Numbered from the stretch's first letter, positions 9,470-18,622 are shown. The stretch is 64,000 nt of DNA from Emticicia sp. 21SJ11W-3 (GCF_024138715.1 NZ_CP092074.1:4650001-4714000), one strand, 5' to 3'. Notes: a model not told the origin generated them from the letters alone. Made by a program: numbers and translations.

Positions 9470-12076
9470 ATGGAAAATATCATATCCAAACTAAAAAAAA
9501 ATTTCTTCGGAAAGGGATGGCTCATCTTTATATGCTTATCTTTTTTCTCTCTTACTGTTAATCATGTTACTGGCCAAACCACAACTTACACTGCCAGTCC
9601 ATCATCATGGACCATCACTCCCTCCAAGAACGCAACTTGCCAAGGCACTTTGCTAGGTAAAAATATACGCGACCGTGTAACCATTTTAGGGAATAAGGCC
9701 ACATTTGAAGTAAGTAAGGTAAATGGAAACTTTACATCAAACGGAACAGTTTTTATTAAAGATTCTTATTGCGGTAATATTATTAAGAGTCAGAGTTTTT
9801 TGAAAGGTGAGACTAGTATTTTCATTTCAATTCCACTAAGCCATTCGTCAGAAAGTAAAAATTATGTTATAACCTTAAACAGCAGCACTACAGATAAGTT
9901 TTATACTGAACCTATAGCCATAACTGCCAAAACCACGCTCCCTGTTTCTTTATCGGCTTTTCCAACAAACCTGAGTTTCCCTGCAAGCGGCAGTACACAA
10001 AGCATTACTATTAGTACCAATGCTGATTACAAAATTTCAGGAACAGTCCCTGGCTTTACAATTACGGCTACCGCTTCTAACAAAATCAGTGTTACTGCTG
10101 CGTCTAATGAAAGCACACAAATCCGGGGTGGCTCATTCATTATAATAGCAGGAACAGGCACCAATTCCAAAACTCAAAGTATCGCTTTGACACAGGACGG
10201 CAAAACACCTCCTCAGGTCACTTTGACTGCTACTCCAACAAGCCTGAGTTTCCCTGCAAGCGGCAGTACACAAAACATTACAATTAGTACGAATGCTGAC
10301 TACAAAATTTCAGGAACAGTCCCTGGCTTTACAATTACGGCTACCGCTTCTAACAAAATCAGTGTTACTGCTGCGTCTAATGTAAGCACACAAACCCGGG
10401 GTGGCTCATTCAATATAATTGCAGGAACAGGCACCAATTCTAAAACTCAAAGTATCGCTTTGACTCAGGACGGTAAAACACCTCCTCAGGTCACTTTGAC
10501 TGCTACTCCAACAAACCTAAGTTTCCCTGCAAGCGGCAGTACACAAAACATTACAATTAGTACCAATGCTGACTACAAAATTTCAGGAACAGTACCTGGC
10601 TTTACAATTACAGCTACCGCTTCTAACAAAATCAGTGTTATTGCTGCGTCTAATGAAAGTACACAAACCCGGGGTGGCTCATTCAATATAATTGCCGGAA
10701 CAGGTACCAATTCTAAAACTCAAAGTATCGCTTTGACGCAAGCAGGCAAAACTCCTCAAGACTTTAAGATAATTGGGTATCTACCTACTTATCAATGGGG
10801 TATTACTAAGAAATCGAATTATTTAGAAATGCTCACCCATGTAAATTTATCATTCATTAACCCTAAAATAGCATGGAATAGTAAAAGCAAACAATATGAG
10901 GTACAATATGATAGTAGAGGGAATGTAGCCTTAACATTTGATAACACCAGTACAATAACTGATGAAAATGCTGTTATTCGTGATTTAAAGATTGTTAGAA
11001 GCCTGATTAGTAAACAGAATTTAAAAATTTACCTTTCTTTTGGCGGTGCGGTAGCTTCTCAGCCAAATGGACTACTAAAGACCTATAGGCACTTATTAAC
11101 TACACCTAATTTGCGTCAGGCATTTATTAATGGTCTTCTAAATTATGTGGAGGAAAACGGGATTGATGGAATAGATGTAGATTTAGAATACCTTGCCATG
11201 ATTCTACCAAATTACAATGTTTTTGTTCAGGAACTTTCTAAAGCCTGTAAAGCTAAAAATAAGGGCATTACCGCCGCTTATGAAACAAAATGGGTTAAGT
11301 GTATCGACGAAAACAATAGTTGTAAAAATGACACAGTAAATAAGATAAAAGATGTAACTAAGCTATCAGCCAGTACCCTTAATAGTCTTGATTGGATAAA
11401 TGTTATGTCATATGATGAAGAGGAAGACCAGCACGCGTCTGAAATTGCATATTTAAGCCATTTTACCTTTTGGAACAGCACAAAAAATATTGTCCCCTCA
11501 AAAATTGTAATGGGATTACCTTTTTATGGGAGAGTTCCTTTAAAAAGCAGAGGAAATAGTAATCCGGAGATACCTTTCTTTGATATTTACAAAACACTAG
11601 CCTCTAATAAAACCAAGAATTACGCGACAAATATTTACGACTCATATTTGAATAAAATACACCCTAAAGTTTACTACAACGGAACAAATTTGATTTCTAC
11701 AAAGACCAAATCTGCTAGAACTAACAAATGTAGTGGGGTTATGATATGGTCTATTGGGAGTGATATGAATAGTGACATAAACAACTCTCTTTTAAAGGCG
11801 ATTTATGACAGTATTGTCGACAATAAAACTTCATTTGCAAAAGAAGAACCGATAGAGTTACCCAGTAGATTTGTTGCGTATCCAAATCCGGTAAATTCAA
11901 CTGATTGGATAGAGTTTAATAAGCCTGTTTCTTTTGAGATTTATGCCGAAACAACAAATTCTTTAGTTATCAGTTCTCAAGAAATTGTAAATGGTTTTAA
12001 TATATCCAAATTGTCCTCAGGCAGTTATATTATTAAAACTCATGAAGGCCAAACATTCAGAATTGTTAAACAATGA
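9470..12076 (+). CDS. Secreted GH18 chitinase-like enzyme with three BACON-like repeats and T9SS tail
   Basis: An 868-residue secreted protein. A signal peptide covers about residues 1-36 (hydrophobic run, then VTGQ). After a non-repeated N-terminal region come three 91-residue BACON-like beta domains (about 160-430), each with LSFPASGSTQ and SGTVPGFTITATASN. The catalytic domain (about 435-790) starts KIIGYLPTYQWG and contains the GH18 signature DGIDVDLE at 566-573 with catalytic Glu573; the strand INVMSYDEEED is also typical. The last 70 residues (YPNPVNSTDWIEF to FRIVKQ) look like a type IX secretion C-terminal domain. Chitin or another N-acetylglucosamine polymer is the likely substrate. 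Codon use is AT-rich, as in the divergent partner. Confidence 0.88.
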   Translation: MENIISKLKKNFFGKGWLIFICLSFFSLTVNHVTGQTTTYTASPSSWTITPSKNATCQGTLLGKNIRDRVTILGNKATFEVSKVNGNFTSNGTVFIKDSYCGNIIKSQSFLKGETSIFISIPLSHSSESKNYVITLNSSTTDKFYTEPIAITAKTTLPVSLSAFPTNLSFPASGSTQSITISTNADYKISGTVPGFTITATASNKISVTAASNESTQIRGGSFIIIAGTGTNSKTQSIALTQDGKTPPQVTLTATPTSLSFPASGSTQNITISTNADYKISGTVPGFTITATASNKISVTAASNVSTQTRGGSFNIIAGTGTNSKTQSIALTQDGKTPPQVTLTATPTNLSFPASGSTQNITISTNADYKISGTVPGFTITATASNKISVIAASNESTQTRGGSFNIIAGTGTNSKTQSIALTQAGKTPQDFKIIGYLPTYQWGITKKSNYLEMLTHVNLSFINPKIAWNSKSKQYEVQYDSRGNVALTFDNTSTITDENAVIRDLKIVRSLISKQNLKIYLSFGGAVASQPNGLLKTYRHLLTTPNLRQAFINGLLNYVEENGIDGIDVDLEYLAMILPNYNVFVQELSKACKAKNKGITAAYETKWVKCIDENNSCKNDTVNKIKDVTKLSASTLNSLDWINVMSYDEEEDQHASEIAYLSHFTFWNSTKNIVPSKIVMGLPFYGRVPLKSRGNSNPEIPFFDIYKTLASNKTKNYATNIYDSYLNKIHPKVYYNGTNLISTKTKSARTNKCSGVMIWSIGSDMNSDINNSLLKAIYDSIVDNKTSFAKEEPIELPSRFVAYPNPVNSTDWIEFNKPVSFEIYAETTNSLVISSQEIVNGFNISKLSSGSYIIKTHEGQTFRIVKQ
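9950..10750 (+). repeat. Three tandem 273-bp repeats encoding BACON-like domains
   Basis: The same segment recurs with an exact 273-bp period: the start of the coding stretch for LSFPASGSTQ is at 9971, 10244 and 10517. The units are about 95% identical at nucleotide level by eye, including third positions, so they were amplified or homogenised recently. Their 91-codon length keeps the reading frame, so unit number can change by recombination without breaking the enzyme. Confidence 0.9.
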
Positions 12077-12086
12077 TGATAGATGC

Positions 12087-15038
12087 CTATTGCAGCACGA
12101 GCGATTCATTGATTATCTCATGAATACGCTTTCTGATTCTTAAGGTATTGATTTTGTTGTTGGTAGAAACAGGGTAAACCCTGTTTGAGAGGAAAATGAA
12201 GATAAGTTCGCGGTCTGGGTCTACCCAAACAACGGTGCCGGTAAAACCGGAATGCCCGTAACTGTTAGGCGAAGCCGAACTGCCTACAATGGGGCTGTCT
12301 GAATCGCCGGGTTTATCCCAGCCTAATCCCCTGTGGCTTTTTTGTGTATAGTTGCGGGCAAAATGGCGTGTGGTTTCAGGAAAAAGATATTGGCGGCCGC
12401 CATAATACCCGTTTTGCAGATTCATCTGAAATAGTTTTACCAGGTCTGATGCATTGCTGAATAACCCTGCATGGCCTGATACTCCGCCTAGAAGTGCGGC
12501 ATTAGGGTCATGCACCGTTCCCTGAATCTGTGAAGCCCTATAACCTGCTTCGTTTTCAGTAGGCGCAATGGTAGTCTTCGGGAATTTAAGCAGTGGATTA
12601 AACATGGTAGAGGTCATGCCCAGTGGTTCGTATAAATTTTGTTCCAGAAACTCTTCCAAAGGTTGGTTAGTTATCCGTTCAACCAGCTTTTGCATCATAA
12701 TCAGGCCCAGGTCGCTGTAAGTATAGCGGTAACCGCCCTGCCGGTCTTGTGTGTTTATGAGTTTAGAGTCAATGACCCATTTCCATACCGAGTCTCTAAT
12801 TGCCGGCTTTATGTACAGATTACCGGCCACCTGTAAATTGGCAGGCATTAGCAGACTGTCTTTGCTGAAACTGTAATATTCAGGATTGTAGGTGCTACCG
12901 GTTTTGGTTTTTTCCCAGAAGGGCATAAATGCAACCAGCCCGGCCTGATGCAACAGAATATCTGAAATCAGCATTTTTTCTTTATTGCTGCCTTTCAGCT
13001 CTGGCAGATAAGTGCTTAACTTTTCATTCAAATCAATGGCGCCACGCTCGTTGAGCATCATAACACCCTGTAATGTAGCCGAGACTTTGGTCATAGAGGC
13101 GATGTCGTACAGGGTTTGGTTGGTTACCGGTTCATATAAACCGTATCTTAAAGTTCCGAAGCTCCGGTTATATACTATTCGGCCTTTTCTGGCTACCAGA
13201 ACCTGGCAGCCCGGAAAAGCCCTGTTGTCTATCCCCTGCTTTACTACCTGTGCTATTTCGTCCAGCTTCTGCCCGTTCATGCCCACACTTTCAGCATCGC
13301 CAAAAGAAACACGACCAAGCCTTTGGGTCTGAATGCCGGCACCAACTTTCAGGTCGTTATCAATTGAAACCGGAAGCCTTCCTCTGGCCGGTAAAGCGCC
13401 GAACAATATCTGAGGCACCACCCGATGAGAGGCAGGATCGTCTTCGTAACCACATATCAGATTCCGGGTGTGGCTGTATAATCTTAAACCGTAAGGGTTA
13501 CCAAAAGCACATACTACCACGTGGGTTCTTTTGCCAAGCTGATGGATAAAATCCAGCGTGGCCGGAGTTACGCCATAGTTTCTGTCGCCACGGCTATTCA
13601 TACCGTGCACGCTAACCACCACAACTTTATATTTTGAGGCCTCGTCTAATACCCAGGCAATGTCTTTTTCAGAACCGGGCTTGAATGGCACTACAAAATT
13701 TTTAAAATTGGCGTACTGACTGAGCGTTTTCTGAAATTCATTGTCGTAGTCAGCACTGATGGCAACAGAAGCAAAAGAGAGGGTGTCAAGATGATTGAAA
13801 GGAATAAGATTATCCTGGTTTCGGGCAACGGTTACTGCCTGTTCAAAAAGAGCGGTTTTCAATTCCAGCGATTTTCTTCCGTTCAGGTCGGCACCCAACC
13901 CAGCCATATCAACAGGCTTATAATTGCCAAGCCCGGCCCAGTATTTAGCCATCAGAATTTTTTTTACCCGGGCATCCAGCACATCTGTTGGTATCTGGCC
14001 GGTTTCAACAGCTTTCTTTATGCGGTTAAACGCGGCAGGTAAGTTGCCGGTTTGCAGTAAAATATCATTACCGGCCATAAATGCCAGAAACTCAGGCTCG
14101 CCGGGTTGCAAGCCTTGCGTAATGCCTCTCATATTGAGGGCGTCAGTTACTGTAAGCCCTCTGAAACCCATCTGGTTTTTAATGATTTCGGTAACTATCC
14201 GTTCAGATATAGACGTAGGCGTATTCCCTCTTGCTTCCAGAGCAGGCACCAACAAATGGCCTGTCATGACGGTACCGATACTATCGGCAATCAGGCGTCT
14301 GAAAGGATAAAGCTCAACCTCATTGAGCCTTTTCATTGAGTGCGTTACTACAGGCAGTGTGTGGTGCGAATCCTGGTCGGTATCGCCATGACCGGGAAAA
14401 TGCTTGGCACTGCCCATTACATGATAGCGTTTCATGCCCCGTACATAAGCCAGCCCTTTTTCTGCTACATTTATCTGCGACTCCCCGAATGAACGATAAT
14501 TGATTACAGGGTTGTCTGGATTGGTGTTAACATCAATAGAGGGTGCGAAATTGATATGAATACCCAGTCTTTGGCATTGCCGGCCTACTTCCTGTCCGAA
14601 TCGCTCAATATAGGCGTTGTCCTGAATGGCCCCCAGGGTAATCTGTTTCGGAAAATCAATAACGCTGTCCAAACGCATTCCCAGGCCCCATTCGGCATCT
14701 ATGCCAATCATAAGCGGAACGCGTGAAAGTTGCTGATAACGATTGGTTAATCTGGCCTGGCGGTGAGGCCCGCCCTGAAAAAAGATAAGCCCGCCAATAT
14801 GGTAGTTAGCAATGTTGTTTTCAACCTGCTGATAGTATTTTTCGGTGCGGTTAGAGTAGGTGGCCATCATAAACAATTGCCCTACTTTTTCGTCCAGCGT
14901 CATTGAGGCCAGCAGGCTGTCGGCCCACTTTCCTTGCGTTTGCAGATAGTCTTTAGATTTGTCAGGGGACCGCGTAAAAGAACTGATTACAGTAAACAAA
15001 GTCAGAACAAAAGCCCCCGCAATTATTATCTTCCTCAC
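12087..15038 (-). CDS. GH3 beta-N-acetylhexosaminidase fused to a serine beta-lactamase-fold domain
   Basis: A 983-residue two-enzyme protein with a signal peptide. The N-terminal half is a NagZ-type glycoside hydrolase family 3 domain: motif KHFPGHGDT at 212-220, the His225 region and the likely nucleophile Asp299 (GLTVTDALNM). The C-terminal part (about 585-983) is a penicillin-binding-protein/class C beta-lactamase fold with S648-M-T-K651, Y774-S-D776 and a late HSGFTGT in place of KTG. GH3 enzymes of this type remove N-acetylglucosamine from muropeptides or chitin oligomers; the partner is probably an esterase or peptidase, not necessarily a lactamase. The fusion is known in Bacteroidota and fits cell-wall turnover. 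It is convergent with the GH18 gene. Confidence 0.9.
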   Translation of the reverse strand: MRKIIIAGAFVLTLFTVISSFTRSPDKSKDYLQTQGKWADSLLASMTLDEKVGQLFMMATYSNRTEKYYQQVENNIANYHIGGLIFFQGGPHRQARLTNRYQQLSRVPLMIGIDAEWGLGMRLDSVIDFPKQITLGAIQDNAYIERFGQEVGRQCQRLGIHINFAPSIDVNTNPDNPVINYRSFGESQINVAEKGLAYVRGMKRYHVMGSAKHFPGHGDTDQDSHHTLPVVTHSMKRLNEVELYPFRRLIADSIGTVMTGHLLVPALEARGNTPTSISERIVTEIIKNQMGFRGLTVTDALNMRGITQGLQPGEPEFLAFMAGNDILLQTGNLPAAFNRIKKAVETGQIPTDVLDARVKKILMAKYWAGLGNYKPVDMAGLGADLNGRKSLELKTALFEQAVTVARNQDNLIPFNHLDTLSFASVAISADYDNEFQKTLSQYANFKNFVVPFKPGSEKDIAWVLDEASKYKVVVVSVHGMNSRGDRNYGVTPATLDFIHQLGKRTHVVVCAFGNPYGLRLYSHTRNLICGYEDDPASHRVVPQILFGALPARGRLPVSIDNDLKVGAGIQTQRLGRVSFGDAESVGMNGQKLDEIAQVVKQGIDNRAFPGCQVLVARKGRIVYNRSFGTLRYGLYEPVTNQTLYDIASMTKVSATLQGVMMLNERGAIDLNEKLSTYLPELKGSNKEKMLISDILLHQAGLVAFMPFWEKTKTGSTYNPEYYSFSKDSLLMPANLQVAGNLYIKPAIRDSVWKWVIDSKLINTQDRQGGYRYTYSDLGLIMMQKLVERITNQPLEEFLEQNLYEPLGMTSTMFNPLLKFPKTTIAPTENEAGYRASQIQGTVHDPNAALLGGVSGHAGLFSNASDLVKLFQMNLQNGYYGGRQYLFPETTRHFARNYTQKSHRGLGWDKPGDSDSPIVGSSASPNSYGHSGFTGTVVWVDPDRELIFIFLSNRVYPVSTNNKINTLRIRKRIHEIINESLVLQ

Positions 15039-15151
15039 TAAAAAATCCTCCCATTTAAATTATTAACACCAGCCAGAAGCTTTTTTCTTCAAGTAAAGTT
15101 AAGCCTTCATTTTAATTGGCTCAATTCGTATAGACCTATTTTAATTTATTT

Positions 15152-16210
15152 TTAATCAATTTCAACCACTACTCCCGGGGTAAGTGGGTGTGCCACACAG
15201 GTAAGAATGTAGCCCTGCTGAATCTCTTTTTCGGTAAGGCCTTCTTCTTCGTCCATTTTTACTTTACCAGAAACGCATTTACCCATACAGGCTGTACACA
15301 TACCAGCCTGGCAAGAGTAAGGCAGGTCAATATCAATGTCAAGAGCCGCTTCCAGAATACTCTGGTGTGGCTTTACTTCAAATTCGTGTTCTTCTCCTTC
15401 ATAGATAACTTTTATCAGCTGGGGTTTAAGGGAGTCGTCGTTCTCTTCTACAAACACTTCATCCAGCATGGGTGCATGAAAATTCTCGCGGTGAATCCTA
15501 CTCTTGCTTACATCATATATATTAAGGCCTTTGATGATGTCTTCCATCATACCGGCAGGGCCACAGAGAAAAAATTCGTCTTTGGCAAAATCGGTGAACG
15601 AGTCTTTCATGAAACGGATACCGATGCCCTGGCTGATGCGCCCTACCTGCCCCACCCAGTAATCTGAGGGGCGAGACAAAATATGATGCACCTTTAGGCG
15701 CTCTCGATAGGTACGCTCCATTTCTTCAATTTTGTCCTTAAAAATAATGCTGCCTTCGCTGCGATTACCATAAACAAGGGTTATTCTTGACCCTGTTTCT
15801 ACTTTAAGAACAGATTTTGCAATGGCCATCAGCGGCGTAATACCACTGCCTGCCGCAAAAAGAACCAAATGGCGGCTATGTTGGGCGTCAGGTTCTACAA
15901 AAAAGTTACCCATTGGTTCTACAATCTCAATAAAGTCTCCTACTTTAACTTTATCGTTCAGGTAGTTGGAAACCAACCCGCCTTTTACTCTTTTTACTGT
16001 TATACCAATAGCGGTATCAGTATGAGGCGAGGTAGACATGGAATAGCTGCGACGTACTTTTTTACCGTCTAATGGCACTTTTACTGTAATAAACTGCCCT
16101 GCTTTATATTTAATCTGCTCGCTTAATGGATGCCAGAAATAAATAGTAACGCTGTCTGGGGTTTCAGTAACAACTTCTTTTACCTGCAGAAAATATGTTT
16201 TTAATGTCAT
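15152..16210 (-). CDS. PaaE-like flavin reductase with C-terminal 2Fe-2S ferredoxin
   Basis: A 352-residue oxidoreductase with three modules: an FAD-binding barrel with R54-S-Y-S, an NAD(P)-binding domain with GSGITP at 121-126, and a plant-type ferredoxin domain with Cys300, Cys305, Cys308 and Cys338 (C-x4-C-x2-C spacing). This order is that of phenylacetyl-CoA oxygenase reductase (PaaE) and related multicomponent oxygenase reductases. It would carry electrons from NAD(P)H through FAD and the iron-sulfur cluster to a partner oxygenase or desaturase. No paaABCD genes are seen nearby, so the partner is unknown; in Bacteroidota such stand-alone reductases often serve fatty-acid desaturases. Confidence 0.87.
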   Translation of the reverse strand: MTLKTYFLQVKEVVTETPDSVTIYFWHPLSEQIKYKAGQFITVKVPLDGKKVRRSYSMSTSPHTDTAIGITVKRVKGGLVSNYLNDKVKVGDFIEIVEPMGNFFVEPDAQHSRHLVLFAAGSGITPLMAIAKSVLKVETGSRITLVYGNRSEGSIIFKDKIEEMERTYRERLKVHHILSRPSDYWVGQVGRISQGIGIRFMKDSFTDFAKDEFFLCGPAGMMEDIIKGLNIYDVSKSRIHRENFHAPMLDEVFVEENDDSLKPQLIKVIYEGEEHEFEVKPHQSILEAALDIDIDLPYSCQAGMCTACMGKCVSGKVKMDEEEGLTEKEIQQGYILTCVAHPLTPGVVVEID

Positions 16211-16473
16211 TTTTAATTTGCCGGGTAAGGTTCTGTTACCCTTCAGATACTTTTTAAATATTTTAACTATTCACGCTATCGCTCAGGTACTTTTTAAGGT
16301 ATTTACTTTTCTTTTTTGGCTCTTTTATACAAAACCACTAAAGTATGTAAACTGCAATGGTATATTTTATGCCTTCATCAAAAAGTTTATGGCTGCCGGC
16401 ATGGTGCAAAATTAGGCTGTAAAGACCAAACGAACTAATTTTCAATGATTTAGCATAAAAAAAAGAGAAACAA

Positions 16474-16504
16474 TTGCTTTTATTTCAGGAAATCTCTAAT
16501 TTTG
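16474..16504 (+). promoter_or_regulatory. Bacteroidota-type promoter for the rplM operon
   Basis: TTG at 16474-16476 and TAATTTTG at 16497-16504 are separated by 20 bp, which fits the Bacteroidota -33/-7 consensus. It lies about 210 bp ahead of rplM, and the transcript would begin close to the first arm of the leader structure. Confidence 0.55.
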
Positions 16505-16506
16505 CA

Positions 16507-16657
16507 GCCCCAAAATACTCCCTTGAGACGTAGCCCGTTAGTTCAAGGGGACATCCAATTTTGAGAAGTGACTGATTCCGGAGTTGCTATGTGTTGTTTC
16601 AACACCTTAAAAATTGTCGAAAAAAAGCCACAGTTATTAGTATAAGCTTTTGGGGGC
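16507..16657 (+). ncRNA. Candidate structured 5' leader of the rplM-rpsI-rpsB mRNA
   Basis: The leader contains nested inverted repeats: an outer stem 16507-16515 with 16648-16657 (GCCCCAAAA against TTTTGGGGGC, one bulge), a hairpin 16520-16526/16543-16549 (CCCTTGA/TCAAGGG) and a hairpin 16591-16596/16600-16605 (GTGTTG/CAACAC). It begins just after a good promoter. Ribosomal protein operons are often autoregulated through such leaders, so binding by L13 or S2 is a reasonable but untested idea. No covariance evidence is available here. Confidence 0.4.
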
Positions 16658-16715
16658 AAATACTGAATTACGAATGGCAACAGCTTTTTTCAAACACATT
16701 TAACATTTAAAAATA

Positions 16716-17159
16716 GTGAAATATCTAAGTTACAAGACGATTTCGGCAAATAACGAAACCGCTAATAAAGAATGGGTGGTTGTAGATGCAACCGACAAAG
16801 TATTGGGTCGTTTGTGCAGCCAGATTGCTAACATCATTCGTGGTAAGCATAAAACCAACTATACTCCGCATGTAGATTGCGGTGATAACGTAATTGTTAT
16901 CAATGCCGAGAAAATCCGCCTGACAGGAAAGAAAATGACCGACAAAGTTTACGTTCGTCACACGGGTCATCCGGGTGGTCAACGTTTTGCTACTCCTCGT
17001 GAGTTAATGGCAAAAGACGGTCGTCGTGTAGTTGAGTATGCTGTAAAAGGTATGCTTCCAAAAGGTCGTTTGGGACGTCGTCTATATACAAATCTGTATG
17101 TTTACGAAGGACCAAATCACCCACATGCAGCGCAAACGCCAAAAACAATTGAGCTGTAA
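16716..17159 (+). CDS. rplM: 50S ribosomal protein L13
   Basis: A 147-residue protein matching bacterial L13 throughout: WVVVDATDKVLGRLCSQIA near the N-terminus, the conserved HTGHPGG segment in the centre and GMLPKGRLGRR near the C-terminus. L13 binds 23S rRNA early in 50S assembly. The reading frame opens at a GTG (16716); a stop codon at 16701 excludes a longer form and no in-frame ATG is available near the N-terminus of the family, so GTG is the likely start. It is the first gene of the operon and is followed by rpsI after 54 bp. Confidence 0.95.
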   Translation: MKYLSYKTISANNETANKEWVVVDATDKVLGRLCSQIANIIRGKHKTNYTPHVDCGDNVIVINAEKIRLTGKKMTDKVYVRHTGHPGGQRFATPRELMAKDGRRVVEYAVKGMLPKGRLGRRLYTNLYVYEGPNHPHAAQTPKTIEL

Positions 17160-17213
17160 TATCAACGGGTAATAATTTATAATTTTAGAAAATTTTCAAA
17201 ATCCTATATAATA

Positions 17214-17600
17214 ATGCAAGTTATCAACGCAGTAGGTAGAAGAAAAACAGCCGTTGCCCGTATCTACATGAAACAGGGTAATGGAGCAGTTACTGTGAAT
17301 GGTCGTGAATTAAAGGAGTACTTCCCTTCTGAAATTCTTCAAATTGTATTGAACCAACCATTTACTGCCGTAAATGCAACTGGTCAGTACGATCTTAAAG
17401 TAAATGTACAAGGTGGTGGTATTGCTGGTCAGGCAGAAGCAGTGCGTATGGCAATTGCCCGCGCATTGTGTGAAGCTAACACAGAGAACCGCCCGGCATT
17501 GAAAAAAGAAGGCTTCTTAACTCGTGACTCTCGTATGGTTGAACGTAAAAAATACGGTCGCCGTAAAGCTCGTAAGAGATTCCAATTCTCAAAACGTTAA
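17214..17600 (+). CDS. rpsI: 30S ribosomal protein S9
   Basis: A 128-residue S9. It has the conserved start [15 protein letters not shown], the central [19 protein letters not shown] and the basic C-terminal tail ending [17 protein letters not shown], whose last lysine and arginine reach the P-site tRNA. Its pairing with rplM is the standard bacterial arrangement. It is separated from rpsB by 155 bp that hold a strong inverted repeat, so a processing, attenuation or leader element probably sits between them. Confidence 0.96.
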   Translation: MQVINAVGRRKTAVARIYMKQGNGAVTVNGRELKEYFPSEILQIVLNQPFTAVNATGQYDLKVNVQGGGIAGQAEAVRMAIARALCEANTENRPALKKEGFLTRDSRMVERKKYGRRKARKRFQFSKR

Positions 17601-17605
17601 TATTA

Positions 17606-17710
17606 TTTACGAATTACATCCGGCTGTTGCGAAGTCTTTATTTCGCCTGCTGCGTGTAATTCGTAAATTCTTTTGTCCAGACAGCACTTACAGTGATGCC
17701 GACGTGCTGT
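17606..17710 (+). ncRNA. Stem-loops between rpsI and rpsB (candidate S2 leader or attenuator)
   Basis: A perfect 13-bp inverted repeat (TTTACGAATTACA at 17606-17618, complement at 17655-17667) encloses a smaller GCGAA/TTCGC hairpin, and a second 7-bp stem (ACAGCAC 17681-17687 with GTGCTGT 17704-17710) follows. There is no long T-run after the first stem, so a simple terminator is less likely than an mRNA leader or processing site. rpsB begins 46 bp after the second stem. Confidence 0.45.
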
Positions 17711-17755
17711 GCTGCGTAATTTAATTTTTTTCAACATTTTATCATTTTACCAAAA

Positions 17756-18565
17756 ATGGCACAATTACAGTACAAAGACCTTCTGGATGCAGGTGTACAC
17801 TTTGGTCACCTTACCCGTAAATGGGATCCGAAAATGGCTCCGTATATCTTCATGGAGAAAAACGGAATCCATATCATTGACCTTAACAAAACTTTAGCTT
17901 GTTTAGAAGACGCACAACAAGTGGTAAAAGGTATTGTTCGTTCTGGTCGTAAAATCATGTTTGTTGCAACCAAAAAACAAGCACAGGAAATAGTGGCAGA
18001 AGAAGCAAAACGCTTGAAAATGCCTTACGTTACTGAGCGTTGGTTAGGTGGTATGCTAACAAACTTTGCTACTATCAAGAAATCTTTGAAAAAATTGCAA
18101 AACGTTGAGCGTATGTTGAAAGACGAAGCAACAGCGAGCAACCTTGCTAAACGTGAGCGCCTAATGCTAGACCGCGAGCGTATCAAATTGGAAAGATTAT
18201 TGGGTGGTGTAGCTGATTTATCAAGACTTCCGGCTGCTTTGTTTGTTGTTGACGTAAAACGTGAACACCTGGCCGTAGCTGAAGCACACCGTTTGGGTAT
18301 ACCGGTAATTGCCATGTGCGATACTAACTCAAACCCTGAGTCGGTTGAGTATCCGATCCCAGCCAATGATGATGCCTACAAATCAGTAGCTTTGGTAACA
18401 CTTGCTTTAGGTAAGGCTATTGAAGAAGGTATCATGGAGCGTAAAATGGATAAAGATAACGCCGCTCTGCAAGAAGAAGAAGAAGCTAAACGTGCAGTAG
18501 ACGAAACACCAGCAGCAGTTGAGGAAACTCCAGCAGCAGTAGCCGGTGACGAAACTGAAGCATAA
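17756..18565 (+). CDS. rpsB: 30S ribosomal protein S2
   Basis: A 269-residue S2, recognised by LLDAGVHFGHLTRKWDPKM at the start, the WLGGMLTNF segment and the LFVVDVKREHLAVAEA and PVIAMCDTN strands. Residues after about 240 form an acidic Ala/Glu/Pro-rich tail. The gene is complete even though an insertion sequence cut it: the cut fell at about 18398, but the target duplication kept the entire 3' end on this side. A second, partial 3' copy lies at 20430-20597. tsf, the usual downstream partner, is not present. Confidence 0.95.
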   Translation: MAQLQYKDLLDAGVHFGHLTRKWDPKMAPYIFMEKNGIHIIDLNKTLACLEDAQQVVKGIVRSGRKIMFVATKKQAQEIVAEEAKRLKMPYVTERWLGGMLTNFATIKKSLKKLQNVERMLKDEATASNLAKRERLMLDRERIKLERLLGGVADLSRLPAALFVVDVKREHLAVAEAHRLGIPVIAMCDTNSNPESVEYPIPANDDAYKSVALVTLALGKAIEEGIMERKMDKDNAALQEEEEAKRAVDETPAAVEETPAAVAGDETEA

Positions 18566-18587
18566 TTAGCCAAGAAATACTAAGTTT

Positions 18588-18622
18588 AAAGGCCCGGAAT
18601 TTTGATTTCGGGCCTTTTTTTT
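18588..18622 (+). terminator. Intrinsic terminator of rpsB
   Basis: AAAGGCCCG (18588-18596) pairs with CGGGCCTTT (18609-18617) and is followed by eight T residues. It is part of the duplicated interval, so a second copy lies 2032 bp downstream. Confidence 0.9.

Noticed and set aside
12087-15038. True antibiotic beta-lactamase
   Set aside because: The domain has the fold motifs but a late HSG in place of KTG and is fused to a GH3 enzyme; cell-wall or oligosaccharide processing is more likely.
16474-16715. tRNA or other housekeeping RNA gene
   Set aside because: No cloverleaf or known RNA signature could be formed; the structure is better explained as an mRNA leader.
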